Below the pieces are notes generated by a model. It made no database searches and was not told the origin of the DNA. It worked only from the letters and a program-made list of their open reading frames with translations. Made by a program: the position numbers and the translations under genes. A DNA stretch of 64,000 nt from Parasutterella secunda. GTDB taxonomy: Bacteria; Pseudomonadota; Gammaproteobacteria; Burkholderiales; Burkholderiaceae_F. Within the stretch, counting starts at the first letter, position 1. Each line of letters starts with the position of its first letter. The DNA is taken from NCBI RefSeq assembly GCF_023336895.1, contig NZ_JAMBLT010000002.1, forward strand, positions 62,001 to 126,000, given 5' to 3'. Positions 34,543 through 43,510 of this stretch are shown here, piece after piece.

Positions 34543-35327
34543 TTATTGAAAAGGACGCCCCTTGGGCGCTCGTTACCGGGGCAACGGGCGGCTTGGGATT
34601 GCAGTTTTGTGAGTTGCTTGCCGCCCGGGGTTATCGTCTTGTCATCACAGCCCGCGATACTGCCCGACTGGCGGAAATGCGCGAACTGATTCCACAGGCC
34701 CAACTTGCCCTAGCCGGCGATCTGACCGATCCCGTGTGTCTGAAAAACTTACTCAATCATCTCAAACGAGAAAATATTGAACCTGAGGTCCTGATCAATA
34801 ACGCAGGATTCGGTCTGTATGGTGAAACGCTTGAGCAAAATAGCGCTGAAAACATCAATCTGGTTGACTTAAACGTCCGAGCTCTCACCACTCTGACGTT
34901 GGCATTGGCGCCAAGCATGAGGGCAAAACGCAAAGGCTATATCCTCAACGTCGCATCAATTGCGGCTTTCATGCCCTGCCCTTTTTTGTCGGTGTACGGA
35001 GCCAGCAAAGCCTATGTATTGAGTTTTTCTGAAGCCTTGCATGAAGAGCTCAAAACCGAAGGCGTACACGTTACGGCGCTTTGCCCGGGCCCGGTTAAAA
35101 CCAATTTTTGGAACCGGGCCGGTGTCAGCGAGTGTGATCGTTTCGAATTTGCTATCACCGATGCTCGTTCTGTGGCAGAGCGAGGATTGAGCGCTCTTTT
35201 CAAAAATAAAGCTCTAGCCACTTACGGAATATTAAATAAACTCCTGACGGTTTCGTCCCAGCTCGCCCCCAAAGGTCTTACGCGGTTGATCGCAAAAGAA
35301 GTGCTGAGATTGGCTGTGAAAAAATAA
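34533..35327 (+). CDS. Short-chain dehydrogenase/reductase
   Basis: 264 residues. Classical SDR: cofactor loop LVTGATGGLGLQF (TGxxxGxG), adenine-site GDLTD, NNAG at VLINNAGFGLYG, catalytic Ser-Tyr-Lys as NVASIAAF...SVYGASKAY, and the PGPVKTNF loop. Arg after the second strand (TARDTARL) suggests NADPH preference. Closest in style to SDRs of the DltE/YqjQ-like group; substrate unknown. Overlaps the lipoprotein gene by 10 nt, so they are translationally coupled. Confidence 0.88.
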   Translation: MSLVIEKDAPWALVTGATGGLGLQFCELLAARGYRLVITARDTARLAEMRELIPQAQLALAGDLTDPVCLKNLLNHLKRENIEPEVLINNAGFGLYGETLEQNSAENINLVDLNVRALTTLTLALAPSMRAKRKGYILNVASIAAFMPCPFLSVYGASKAYVLSFSEALHEELKTEGVHVTALCPGPVKTNFWNRAGVSECDRFEFAITDARSVAERGLSALFKNKALATYGILNKLLTVSSQLAPKGLTRLIAKEVLRLAVKK

Positions 35328-35378
35328 TCACCATAGCCCTTGCAACTTTACGGGAAACCGTGCATAATTCCACCCTAC

Positions 35379-35455
35379 GCGCCGGTAGCTCAGTTGGATA
35401 GAGTACCTGGCTACGAACCAGGGGGTCGCGGGTTCGAATCCTACCCGGCGCACCA
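35379..35455 (+). tRNA. tRNA-Arg(ACG), copy 2
   Basis: 77 nt including CCA, identical to copy 1 at 25746-25822. The flanks differ beyond a few bases. Confidence 0.96.
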
Positions 35456-35464
35456 AATTCAAGA

Positions 35465-35491
35465 GGGAAGCTTCAAAAGCTTCCCTTTTTT
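35465..35491 (+). terminator. Terminator of tRNA-Arg copy 2
   Basis: A 9-bp stem (35465-35473 with 35477-35485) is followed by TTTTTT. Confidence 0.88.
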
Positions 35492-35576
35492 CGTTTTATA
35501 CCCACATTTACCTATTGTTCTTTGCCTTTCAGCCTGCTTAAATTGTATTGTTGATCGATCAATTAAGGAGAAACCA

Positions 35577-36680
35577 ATGGCCCAAGAACTCAATGTCGTT
35601 GATGTCTATAACGATTTACATCAAATTCCTGAATTGGGATTCCAAGAATTTAAGACAAGCGCCTATATCGCTGAAAAACTCAAGCAGATGGGTTATGAAG
35701 TAACCACTGGCGTTGGCAAAACCGGAGTCGTCGCCGTCGAAAAAGGCGCCGAAGCGGGTCCGTGCATCATGATTCGTGCGGATATGGACGCACTGCCTTT
35801 TAAAGTTAACGGCGAAGACAAGGTTATTCATGCCTGCGGTCACGATTCTCACTGTGCAATGCTTTTAGCGATCGCCTCCCGCCTGCAGGGCAAGATTAAA
35901 CGCGGAACCTTAAAGTTGCTCTTTCAGCCCGGTGAAGAAACGCTCAAAGGCGCTTTGTCCGTTATCGATGACGGTGTGCTTGAAGACGTTGATATCGCCT
36001 TAGGACTTCATATCCGTCCCGCTACCGATATTCCGGATGGCACCGTAGCAGCCACATTGATGCACTCAGCAAGCATCTTTGTCCGCATTGATGTCGAGGG
36101 GCTTTCCTCTCATGCTTCCCGTCCGCATTTGGGTGTGAACTGCGCTGAAATGCTTGCGGCCATCGTTCAAAATGCAGGCCTTCTGAAGTTTGCGCCGACG
36201 CTTACCTGGTCCATGAAATGCACCAAGATTGATGTGGGCGGTGCGGCTATTAACGTCATTCCTGATAAGGGCTACTGCATGTATGACGTGCGCGCTCAAA
36301 CCAATCCGCTTATGAAGGACATGCTTGAAAAGCTTGAGAAGAGCGCTCAAAGCACGGCAGCTGCTTTTGGCGGTAAAGCCAAGATGACGCTTTTAGGCGA
36401 TGTGATTCCTGCCTGTGAATATGACGATGAACTCGTCAAAGAAATGAGCGACTGCATCGCTGAAACGTTGGGTGCGGATAAACTTCGTGCCACGAGTATC
36501 GGCGGCGGTGAAGACTTCCACTTCTTTAAGATCAAGAAACCGTCCCTTCGCACCGCTTATATCGGTGTCGGCGCCGGTGCAACGCCCGGCTTGCATCACC
36601 CGGATATGAAACTCAATCCTGAGTCTCTTATCAACGGCGTGAAGGTTATGGAAGCTTTTGCGTTGAAGTACTTAGGTTAA
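35577..36680 (+). CDS. M20 family amidohydrolase (N-acyl-amino-acid deacylase type)
   Basis: 367 residues from ATG 35577, with AAGGAG 6 nt upstream; the frame stays open through the tRNA, which is not part of the gene. M20D motifs: LHQIPELGFQEFKTSAYIAE, IRADMDALPF, HACGHDSHCAMLL (metal Cys-Gly-His), LLFQPGEETLKGAL (catalytic Glu-Glu), a dimerisation domain (GLSSHASRPHLGVNCAEML), and a C-terminal HHPDMKLN His ligand. Likely removes acyl groups from amino acids or small peptides in the cytosol; the true substrate is open. Monocistronic. Confidence 0.9.
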   Translation: MAQELNVVDVYNDLHQIPELGFQEFKTSAYIAEKLKQMGYEVTTGVGKTGVVAVEKGAEAGPCIMIRADMDALPFKVNGEDKVIHACGHDSHCAMLLAIASRLQGKIKRGTLKLLFQPGEETLKGALSVIDDGVLEDVDIALGLHIRPATDIPDGTVAATLMHSASIFVRIDVEGLSSHASRPHLGVNCAEMLAAIVQNAGLLKFAPTLTWSMKCTKIDVGGAAINVIPDKGYCMYDVRAQTNPLMKDMLEKLEKSAQSTAAAFGGKAKMTLLGDVIPACEYDDELVKEMSDCIAETLGADKLRATSIGGGEDFHFFKIKKPSLRTAYIGVGAGATPGLHHPDMKLNPESLINGVKVMEAFALKYLG

Positions 36681-36685
36681 TGACC

Positions 36686-36712
36686 AAAAAGCCCGGGAAA
36701 ACCGGGCTTTTT
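36686..36712. terminator. Bidirectional terminator between amidohydrolase and tilS
   Basis: An 11-bp stem (36686-36696 with 36702-36712) flanked by A5 and T6, between convergent genes. Confidence 0.9.
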
Positions 36713-36713
36713 T

Positions 36714-38216
36714 CTATCCTTGCATTAAGGAAAGCAGCGTGGCATCCGCATGCCACTCGATGCGGTATCGTGTTTCATCGCCATCGCCCTGATAGCGCAT
36801 GTCCATTCCGAGGCCTGCTGCAAAGATCAGATCCTCCCCACTCCACAATAAAGGAAGTTTAGAGCGGTCAAACTCTGCAATCTCAGCCTTTTGATAAAGG
36901 TCTTTGAGATGTTTGCGGGGACGGTTTTTGAAAAGCTTTAACTTTTCACCGCCCTGACGGGGTCTGGCTTGCAGTTCTCTGTCTGTGAAATAGGATTCTG
37001 CGATACCGGGTTCGTCGTCTTTGGCCAAGCTGATCACAAGCTCTCCGCCCCAAGAAGGCAGAGAGTAGCGGCCCGGGCCCGTCCAATGGAGCGTTTCAAA
37101 CTGCGTACGGTCTTTTTTCTGACCGGCCGTCTCTCTCATCACAAGCTTTGACCCATGACGCCTGATTTCAAGATTGGTACCAACCTTGATCGCGAGTTTG
37201 GTGTCGTTGTGCGTGAGACGCGTCTGTTTGAGAGCCTCATCAAGCTTTGCTTTAGAAGGCGGCAGGAGACCAAAACTTTCAATCCAGGCTCTCAGCACCA
37301 ATGCCTGACGGGAGTCCGACAGTTTTAGCAGCGCATCAATCGAAAGAGCACGATCGGCGTCTTGAATTCTTTGCAAGTCTTCATGCGCTACTTCTTTGAG
37401 AACCTGTGCACTTTGAGCGATAAGCTCCACAGAGCGGGCTGCGGCTTCCTTAAAACCCGGACGAATCGTTTCCATCACAGGCAGCACTTCATGGCGAATG
37501 GCGTTGCGAAGATAGGCCGTATCGGCATTACTCTCATCTTCAACCCAAGTCAGATTGTTGAGTTCAAGATAGCGCTCAAGAAGTTCTCGAGGCAGGCGCA
37601 TCAAGGGACGCACCAACTTCACTGCGCCCACCGAACGGGCTACAGGGAACGTAGCCAAACCGTCCACACCCGCGCCTCGCATCCATTGAATGAGGAACGT
37701 TTCAAGGCGGTCATCCTGATGATGAGCGGTCATCACCATGTGTGAATCAAATGCTTCGGCAGCTTTGAAAATCGCTTCGTAACGCGCTTTACGGGCTGCA
37801 GCCTCTACGCCTTCCCCTTTGCTCTTAACGCGCACATAGGCCACTTTGAAATTAACACCGAGCGCCTCAGCAGTCTGCCTGCAAAACCTTGCCCATTTAT
37901 TGGCATTAGGGCTTAAGGCGTGGTGCACATGCACTGCGAGAATATCTTCAATAGGGCTGTTTCGTTTATCGCGCAGGACACAGAGCGCTTTGAGCAAGGC
38001 AACAGAGTCTCGGCCGCCGGAAAATCCGACGGTGATACGAACCTTTTTGGAAAAGTCTCGGGCAGCGCTAAAAAGATTCGCCTGAGAGCCCTGCCCGCAA
38101 GCTTCACTGATCGCTTCGCGCAGGGCTGCAAGAAGTTTTCCCTCTACGGTGCGAAGCGAGAGCGTCGCAGCGGATCGGGTTTTATGCGGCTGTGTCTTCA
38201 GACTTCTTGTCGGCAT
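36714..38216 (-). CDS. tilS: tRNA(Ile)-lysidine synthase TilS
   Basis: 500 residues. N-type ATP pyrophosphatase: the PP-loop is [18 protein letters not shown] (~62-80), followed by [18 protein letters not shown] and [20 protein letters not shown]. The C-terminal TilS substrate-binding domain ends in [20 protein letters not shown], the family motif. Modifies C34 of tRNA-Ile(CAU) to lysidine so that it decodes AUA. ATG 38216 lies 35 nt inside the end of accA; the accA-tilS overlap is usual in Burkholderiales. The N-terminal ~45 residues are a basic extension. Confidence 0.95.
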   Translation of the reverse strand: MPTRSLKTQPHKTRSAATLSLRTVEGKLLAALREAISEACGQGSQANLFSAARDFSKKVRITVGFSGGRDSVALLKALCVLRDKRNSPIEDILAVHVHHALSPNANKWARFCRQTAEALGVNFKVAYVRVKSKGEGVEAAARKARYEAIFKAAEAFDSHMVMTAHHQDDRLETFLIQWMRGAGVDGLATFPVARSVGAVKLVRPLMRLPRELLERYLELNNLTWVEDESNADTAYLRNAIRHEVLPVMETIRPGFKEAAARSVELIAQSAQVLKEVAHEDLQRIQDADRALSIDALLKLSDSRQALVLRAWIESFGLLPPSKAKLDEALKQTRLTHNDTKLAIKVGTNLEIRRHGSKLVMRETAGQKKDRTQFETLHWTGPGRYSLPSWGGELVISLAKDDEPGIAESYFTDRELQARPRQGGEKLKLFKNRPRKHLKDLYQKAEIAEFDRSKLPLLWSGEDLIFAAGLGMDMRYQGDGDETRYRIEWHADATLLSLMQG

Positions 38217-39288
38217 TGTGGCTCTTCGTGCGCGTTACACGTTTTTTAGTCGTTTTGACGGGCTGCTCTTCGTGAATGCTTTCGTGCTCGGCAATCGGTT
38301 CGAGCACTTTATCGAGCTCTTTTTCTTCAAATTTACCGTACGCAAGCAAGCGTTCAAGACGGCGCGATACCAAGTCATCCAAATTCATCGCATTGAATTG
38401 ACGCATTTGGTCAGTGAGCGTCTTCTTTAAGCTTGCACCCATCAGCTGCGGATCGCGGTGAGCACCGCCCAAGGGTTCGGACAAAACCCGATCCACGAGG
38501 CCCAGTTCACGCAAACGATCGGCCGTCAAACCCAAGGCTTGAGCGGCTTCCGGTGCACGGGAGGCATCCTTCCACAAAATGGAAGCACAGCCTTCGGGGC
38601 TGATTACGGAGTAAATGGAGTACTGCAAAATGTTAACGGTGTCGGCCACAGCAATAGCCAAAGCTCCGCCCGAGCCGCCTTCACCGATCACCGTTGCGAT
38701 AATCGGCGTTCTCAAGTGGCTCATCTCATAGAGATTGTGACCGATAGCTTCGGACTGACCGCGTTCTTCGGCGCCAATACCCGGATAAGCCCCCGGTGTG
38801 TCGATAAACGTAAAGACCGGAAGCGAAAACTTTTCAGCCAAACGCATCAGGCGCAAAGCCTTACGGTAGCCTTCTGGACGGCTCATACCGAAGTTGCGCA
38901 TCATGCGCTCTTTCGTGTCACGCCCCTTTTGATGACCGATCACCACCACGGGCTGACCGGCCAAACGAGCCAAACCACCCACAATCGAGGTATCGTCAGC
39001 GTAGGCACGATCTCCATGCAATTCGTGGAAATCCGTGAAGACCATGTTCACATAATCGAGCATGTAGGGACGCTGGGGATGGCGGGCAACCAATGACGTC
39101 TGCCACGGAGTCAATTCAGCATAGGTTTCTTTCAGAAGCTCTTCAGTCTTGTGCTGAAGCTGCTCAATTTCAGATGACAGGTCAATCTTTTTGCCCTCAT
39201 CTTTTTCCTGCATTTCATTTAATTCGTCGATTTTGCTTTGGAGCTCTTCAATTTGCTTTTCAAAATCTAAAAAAACTTGTTTTGCCAT
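38182..39288 (-). CDS. accA: Acetyl-CoA carboxylase carboxyltransferase subunit alpha
   Basis: 368 residues. N-terminal coiled helix ([20 protein letters not shown]), then the crotonase-like carboxyltransferase core with [40 protein letters not shown] and the oxyanion region [18 protein letters not shown]. With AccD it transfers carboxyl from biotin to acetyl-CoA, the first step of fatty-acid synthesis. About 45 residues longer than the usual ~320: a Lys/Thr/Arg-rich tail ([20 protein letters not shown]) is appended, overlapping the tilS start. ATG overlaps the glycosylase stop by one base. Confidence 0.96.
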   Translation of the reverse strand: MAKQVFLDFEKQIEELQSKIDELNEMQEKDEGKKIDLSSEIEQLQHKTEELLKETYAELTPWQTSLVARHPQRPYMLDYVNMVFTDFHELHGDRAYADDTSIVGGLARLAGQPVVVIGHQKGRDTKERMMRNFGMSRPEGYRKALRLMRLAEKFSLPVFTFIDTPGAYPGIGAEERGQSEAIGHNLYEMSHLRTPIIATVIGEGGSGGALAIAVADTVNILQYSIYSVISPEGCASILWKDASRAPEAAQALGLTADRLRELGLVDRVLSEPLGGAHRDPQLMGASLKKTLTDQMRQFNAMNLDDLVSRRLERLLAYGKFEEKELDKVLEPIAEHESIHEEQPVKTTKKRVTRTKSHNADKKSEDTAA

Positions 39289-39962
39289 TATTCACTCTCT
39301 TTTTCGAGGGGCGTATTTTCTAAGGAACGCCATAAAAACCAAGTGGCGACGGTACGATACGGCGCCCAAACATTAGCGAGTAATTTTACACGGCTTTTGG
39401 CCCCACTGCGCCCCACAGAAATGACATTTTCATCGAAAAAATAGAGATTTACGAGGGCTTGTCGAACGCCAAAATCGTCTAATGGAAAAATATCGGGTCG
39501 CTTAAGAGCAAAAATTAAAACGCTCATCGCGCTCCACGGCCCCAACCCACGAATGCTCTCAATTGCTCGGCTGACCGCCGCGTCATCCAGCCGGGCGAAT
39601 CCTTCTTCACTCCACTGACCGCTCACAAAACGCCATGCCACTTCTTTCATCGCCGCGATTTTTCGAGGATTAAGGCCAAGACTTCGCAACGCATTAATCG
39701 GCGTGACCATAATGAAAGAATCCCAACGCCCTTGCTTCAGACGGCAAAGCCGCATCCAAAGGGTTGCGGCCGCTTTATTGGAAATTTGCTGTCCGACAAT
39801 GGCTCGTAGAATGGAAGCGATGACACTTTCGTGAGCGGTAAATTCAATATGACGGTAACGCTCAATAAGGCGTTTCATCACCGGATCTCGCTCAGAAAGA
39901 TAAAAAAGCGCCTCCTTCCAGTAGTCGGGAAAGGCGCTTTCTGTAGACAAATGAGCCGTCAT
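39288..39962 (-). CDS. DNA-3-methyladenine glycosylase, HhH-GPD superfamily
   Basis: 224 residues. AlkA-type fold without the long N-terminal domain: [20 protein letters not shown], then helix-hairpin-helix [20 protein letters not shown] and the catalytic aspartate in [16 protein letters not shown]. Excises alkylated purines in base excision repair. It lies between cysS (4 nt) and accA (1-nt stop/start overlap), so it is translationally coupled to both. This cysS/glycosylase/accA/tilS order is typical of Burkholderiales (family knowledge). Confidence 0.92.
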   Translation of the reverse strand: MTAHLSTESAFPDYWKEALFYLSERDPVMKRLIERYRHIEFTAHESVIASILRAIVGQQISNKAAATLWMRLCRLKQGRWDSFIMVTPINALRSLGLNPRKIAAMKEVAWRFVSGQWSEEGFARLDDAAVSRAIESIRGLGPWSAMSVLIFALKRPDIFPLDDFGVRQALVNLYFFDENVISVGRSGAKSRVKLLANVWAPYRTVATWFLWRSLENTPLEKESE

Positions 39963-39966
39963 TTAG

Positions 39967-41391
39967 TTAATGTGATTTTTCAACCAATACACGTTGCCAA
40001 GTCGTCCCTTGCGGTGTATCCGTAAGCATCACACCCTGTTCGGCCAAATGTTTGCGAATTTCATCGGCCTTCGCATAATCCTTGGCCTTTTTAGCGGCCG
40101 CGCGAGCAGCGATGGCTTCTTCAATGGCGGCTTCATCAAGCCCGGCCGTAGAACCCTTGAGGAACACTTCGGGATCCGCTTGCAGGATATTGAGAATTGC
40201 ACCGAGCTTCTTTAACTGACGACTCATTGCAGCGCTCTTTTGAGCCTGCGCACGATTGGCCAATTCGAAAAGTTGAGCAACTGCCACCGGAACATTGAAG
40301 TCATCATTCATTGCCTCGGCAAAACGCTTGGCGCACTCTTCATTCCAATCAAGCGGCAAATCGTCAGCAGGAACATCCTTTAAGGCCGTATAAAGACGCT
40401 TTAAGCTTTGGTACGCATCGACAATTAAGTCTGGTCCAAACAGAATCGGACTTCTGTAATGCGTGCGCATTAAGAAGAAACGAAGCACCTGAGCGCCGTT
40501 ACCGACACCGAACTTATCATCGGTTTCAGCGATGGCATCGCGCACGGTCCAGAAGTTTCCGAGCGACTTGCTCATCTTTTCTTCTTTGCCTTCTTTATTC
40601 ATTACACGCAAAGGACCCGTGTGCATCCAGTAGTTGGCAAAGCGCTTTCCGTTTGCCCCTTCACTTTGAGCGATTTCGTTTTCGTGGTGCGGGAAAATCA
40701 AGTCCGGACCGCCGCCATGAATATCAAATGTTTCACCCAAATAGTGGCAACTCATCGCCGAGCACTCAATGTGCCAACCCGGACGGCCCTTACCCCAGGG
40801 GCTATCCCATTGCGGCTCACCGGGTTTGGCGCTTTTCCACAACACAAAATCAAGCGGATCACGCTTGGTATCGTCAGCCGCCACACGCTCGCCGCTGATC
40901 AAATCATCAATCGATTTGCCGGAGAGTTTGCCGTAATCTTTAAATTGACGAACGGCATAGGCCATGTCACCGCTTTTTGTTTGATAGGCCAGTCCCTTTT
41001 GCTGCAACTTTTCGATGATGTTGAGCATTTGCGGGATGAAGTGCGTGGCGCGAGGCTCAACCGTAGGCGGCAAGCAGCCGAGAGCGATCATGTCCTCCTG
41101 CATAGCTCGGGAGAACTCATCGGTCAATGCTTCACAGCTCACGTGACGTTCAGCAGCACGGCGAATGATCTTGTCATCGACGTCCGTGATATTGCGTACA
41201 AATGTCACTTTATAACCGATTGCTTCAAGCCAACGGCGAATGATGTCAAAAGAGATAAAGGTGCGGCCGTGACCGATATGCGTGTAGTCGTACACCGTGA
41301 CGCCGCAGACGTACATTTTTACTTCCCCCGCAGTGATCGGTTCAAAAGCCTGTTTGCGGCGAGATAGTGTGGAATAAAGTTCAAGAGCCAT
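39967..41391 (-). CDS. cysS: Cysteinyl-tRNA synthetase
   Basis: 474 residues, class I. The HIGH motif is [16 protein letters not shown] (~33), the zinc ligand Cys is in [11 protein letters not shown] and further ones in [14 protein letters not shown] and [15 protein letters not shown], and KMSKS is [13 protein letters not shown] (~272). The C-terminal DALR helix bundle ([20 protein letters not shown]) is complete. First gene of the four-gene minus-strand operon. Divergent from the TPR gene with 197 bp between. Confidence 0.97.
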   Translation of the reverse strand: MALELYSTLSRRKQAFEPITAGEVKMYVCGVTVYDYTHIGHGRTFISFDIIRRWLEAIGYKVTFVRNITDVDDKIIRRAAERHVSCEALTDEFSRAMQEDMIALGCLPPTVEPRATHFIPQMLNIIEKLQQKGLAYQTKSGDMAYAVRQFKDYGKLSGKSIDDLISGERVAADDTKRDPLDFVLWKSAKPGEPQWDSPWGKGRPGWHIECSAMSCHYLGETFDIHGGGPDLIFPHHENEIAQSEGANGKRFANYWMHTGPLRVMNKEGKEEKMSKSLGNFWTVRDAIAETDDKFGVGNGAQVLRFFLMRTHYRSPILFGPDLIVDAYQSLKRLYTALKDVPADDLPLDWNEECAKRFAEAMNDDFNVPVAVAQLFELANRAQAQKSAAMSRQLKKLGAILNILQADPEVFLKGSTAGLDEAAIEEAIAARAAAKKAKDYAKADEIRKHLAEQGVMLTDTPQGTTWQRVLVEKSH

Positions 41392-41588
41392 GGAAATTCT
41401 TTATTGTTTTCAAAATCAAGTTACCGATTCTTGACAGTATATAGGAAGCGGCAGGCGAGCGAACCATCTTTTCACATTTGTGGCTACTGCCAATTACGTC
41501 AGCTTCGAAACGCTTCGTTGCATTTGTTTAATAAGAAAAGAATGCTTCGCCGATATAATGCAAATGACTTTACTATCGATGTCTCGAA

Positions 41589-42167
41589 ATGTTCAAACTT
41601 AAGAAATTGCTGCCCTATACAATGGCCGCCATCTTGCTCAGTGCCACGGCTTCTTTGCCGGCCATGGCCGCTTTTGAGTACGACGAGCCCCGCACGGAAA
41701 ATGAACGCATAGAACTTATTGACCGGCTCATTGTTGAAAATCAATGGCGTGACGCGCTCAAGCACATTGCCCAAGCGCTTAAACACAATCCCCAAAATGT
41801 TCAATTGAAGTTTAAGCGCGCGGTCATTTACAGCCGCATGGGTGATAATCCAACCGCCAAACGCTACTTTAACGAACTCATCCGGTCCTATCCGGAGATT
41901 GTTGAACCCTATAACAATCTGGCCGCAATCTACGCTTCAGAGGGCAACTTAGTGAAAGCCCGTGAACTTCTTTTACAGGCTGTCACCATCAATCCCAATT
42001 TTTCAATGGGTTATGAAAATTTAGGAGACCTGGCCTTGCAGGGAAAAAATCCTGACACGGCTCAGGCCCTGCAATACTATGAAAAAGCAGCTTCCCTGGC
42101 CCCCGATAACAAAGTTTTAGCCAGAAAGCTCAAAGCGTTCAAAAAATATTTGGATCAAAACTCTTGA
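41589..42167 (+). CDS. TPR-repeat periplasmic protein
   Basis: 192 residues. Signal peptide MFKLKKLLPYTMAAILLSAT with likely cut after AMAA, then about four tetratricopeptide repeats (VENQWRDALKHIAQALKHNP; MGDNPTAKRYFNELIRSYPE; EGNLVKARELLLQAVTINPN; ALQYYEKAASLAPDNKVLAR). Beyond a protein-interaction scaffold in the periplasm, nothing specific can be said. It is encoded 9 nt before a periplasmic cyclophilin, as is usual in Burkholderiales, so a folding or assembly role alongside it is plausible. Confidence 0.88.
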   Translation: MFKLKKLLPYTMAAILLSATASLPAMAAFEYDEPRTENERIELIDRLIVENQWRDALKHIAQALKHNPQNVQLKFKRAVIYSRMGDNPTAKRYFNELIRSYPEIVEPYNNLAAIYASEGNLVKARELLLQAVTINPNFSMGYENLGDLALQGKNPDTAQALQYYEKAASLAPDNKVLARKLKAFKKYLDQNS

Positions 42168-42176
42168 GGATTTTAA

Positions 42177-42758
42177 ATGACTTCTTTTACTCGCCGCGCA
42201 GCCGTTGTTGCCTTAGCCATGGTAGCCATCGCGCCTGCCGCTTTTGCTGCGCAAGCCACTCAAGTCAAAGTGGATACGAACATGGGAGCTTTCGTGATTG
42301 AACTTAACGCCAAGGCTGCCCCAAAGACGGTTGAAAACTTTTTAGCCTATGTCAAGAGCGGCTTTTATAAAAACACGCTCTTTCATCGCGTGATTCCGAA
42401 TTTCATGATCCAAGGCGGTGGTTTCGTGATGGGTATGGAAGAAAAGGACACGCGGGCGCCAATTGCTTTAGAATCGCGAAACGGACTGTCCAATGTGCGG
42501 GGTACCATTGCCATGGCCCGCACCAATGATCCGAATTCAGCCACAAGCCAATTTTTTATCAATGTAAGGGATAACCGCTTCCTTGATGCCAATCAGGCTC
42601 AGGACGGTAACGGCTACGCGGTTTTTGGCAAAGTAGTCTCCGGCATGTCCACGGTTGATGCTATTGCCCGAGTCAAAACGCATTCCGTAGGCTACTACGA
42701 TGACGTGCCCATCCGCGATGTGGTCATTAAGAATATGTCTGTTATTAAAGGAAAGTAG
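42177..42758 (+). CDS. ppiA: Periplasmic peptidyl-prolyl cis-trans isomerase (cyclophilin)
   Basis: 193 residues with a signal peptide ([20 protein letters not shown], cut after AFAA). Cyclophilin core: [18 protein letters not shown] (catalytic Arg in FHRVI), [40 protein letters not shown]. Catalyses prolyl isomerisation of exported proteins. Followed 2 nt later by a cytosolic paralogue, so this is a tandem periplasmic/cytosolic pair. Confidence 0.94.
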   Translation: MTSFTRRAAVVALAMVAIAPAAFAAQATQVKVDTNMGAFVIELNAKAAPKTVENFLAYVKSGFYKNTLFHRVIPNFMIQGGGFVMGMEEKDTRAPIALESRNGLSNVRGTIAMARTNDPNSATSQFFINVRDNRFLDANQAQDGNGYAVFGKVVSGMSTVDAIARVKTHSVGYYDDVPIRDVVIKNMSVIKGK

Positions 42759-42760
42759 AA

Positions 42761-43258
42761 ATGATTCGTTTAACTACCAACTACGGCGTCATTGATATCG
42801 AACTCGATTACGAACATGCTCCGGCAACGAGCAAAAATTTCGAACAATACGTCCGCGATGGCTTCTACAACAACACGATCTTTCACCGTGTTATTCCCGG
42901 TTTCATGATTCAAGGCGGCGGCTTTGAGCCCGGGATGAAGCAAAAACAAACCCGCGAACCGATCGAAAATGAAGCCGATAACGGTCTTCGTAACGACAAG
43001 TACAGCATCGCCATGGCCCGCACAAGTGATCCGCACTCTGCTACGGCTCAATTTTTCATCAATGTCGTAGACAATGACTTTCTCAATCACACGGCTCCCA
43101 CTCCGCAAGGCTGGGGCTATGCCGTATTTGGCAAAGTCGTTGCCGGTGAAAACGTGGTCGATCAAATCGCCGCAGTGAAAACGGGCCGCTGGGGCTTCTA
43201 TGATGATGTTCCCAAAGAAAATGTGATTATTGAAAAGGCCGAAGTGATTGAAGGCTAA
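42761..43258 (+). CDS. ppiB: Cytosolic peptidyl-prolyl cis-trans isomerase (cyclophilin B type)
   Basis: 165 residues, no signal peptide. Core motifs are [40 protein letters not shown] and [20 protein letters not shown]. Close paralogue of ppiA immediately upstream; together they serve both compartments. The 3' end runs into a GGCTAA-type tandem repeat forming a 9-bp hairpin (43254-43262 with 43270-43278) before the real terminator. Confidence 0.95.
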   Translation: MIRLTTNYGVIDIELDYEHAPATSKNFEQYVRDGFYNNTIFHRVIPGFMIQGGGFEPGMKQKQTREPIENEADNGLRNDKYSIAMARTSDPHSATAQFFINVVDNDFLNHTAPTPQGWGYAVFGKVVAGENVVDQIAAVKTGRWGFYDDVPKENVIIEKAEVIEG

Positions 43259-43285
43259 GGCTAAGCCTAAGCCTTAGCGTTAACG

Positions 43286-43320
43286 ATCCGGGAAAGCATC
43301 TTTTGTTTTCCCGGATTTTG
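43286..43320 (+). terminator. Terminator of the TPR-ppiA-ppiB operon
   Basis: A 10-bp stem (43286-43295 with 43307-43316) is followed by TTTTG. Confidence 0.8.
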
Positions 43321-43510
43321 TTTCAGAAAGACTAAGTTCCAATTTCGTCATTTCAATTCCTGCCAACCAATAACAAATTTGCCCAAAAACTAGGCAATCC
43401 AAGCAGCAGCATCTCCGTTAAAATTTAAGAATGTGTAAGACCCAGTCCATTCGGCCATTTGGTGATGCCGATAGGGCCTTTTTTATTGATAATTATTTCA
43501 GTTTCGGTAT

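Noticed and set aside
35340-35576. N-terminal extension of the M20 amidohydrolase gene
   Set aside because: The extension translates through tRNA-Arg and its terminator; AAGGAG places the start at 35577.
43440-43500. Possible riboswitch (fluoride-like GGTGATG) before the activase fusion
   Set aside because: Only a short string matches; the required pseudoknot partners are absent. The GGCC/GGCC hairpin with T6 looks more like a weak terminator or leader hairpin.
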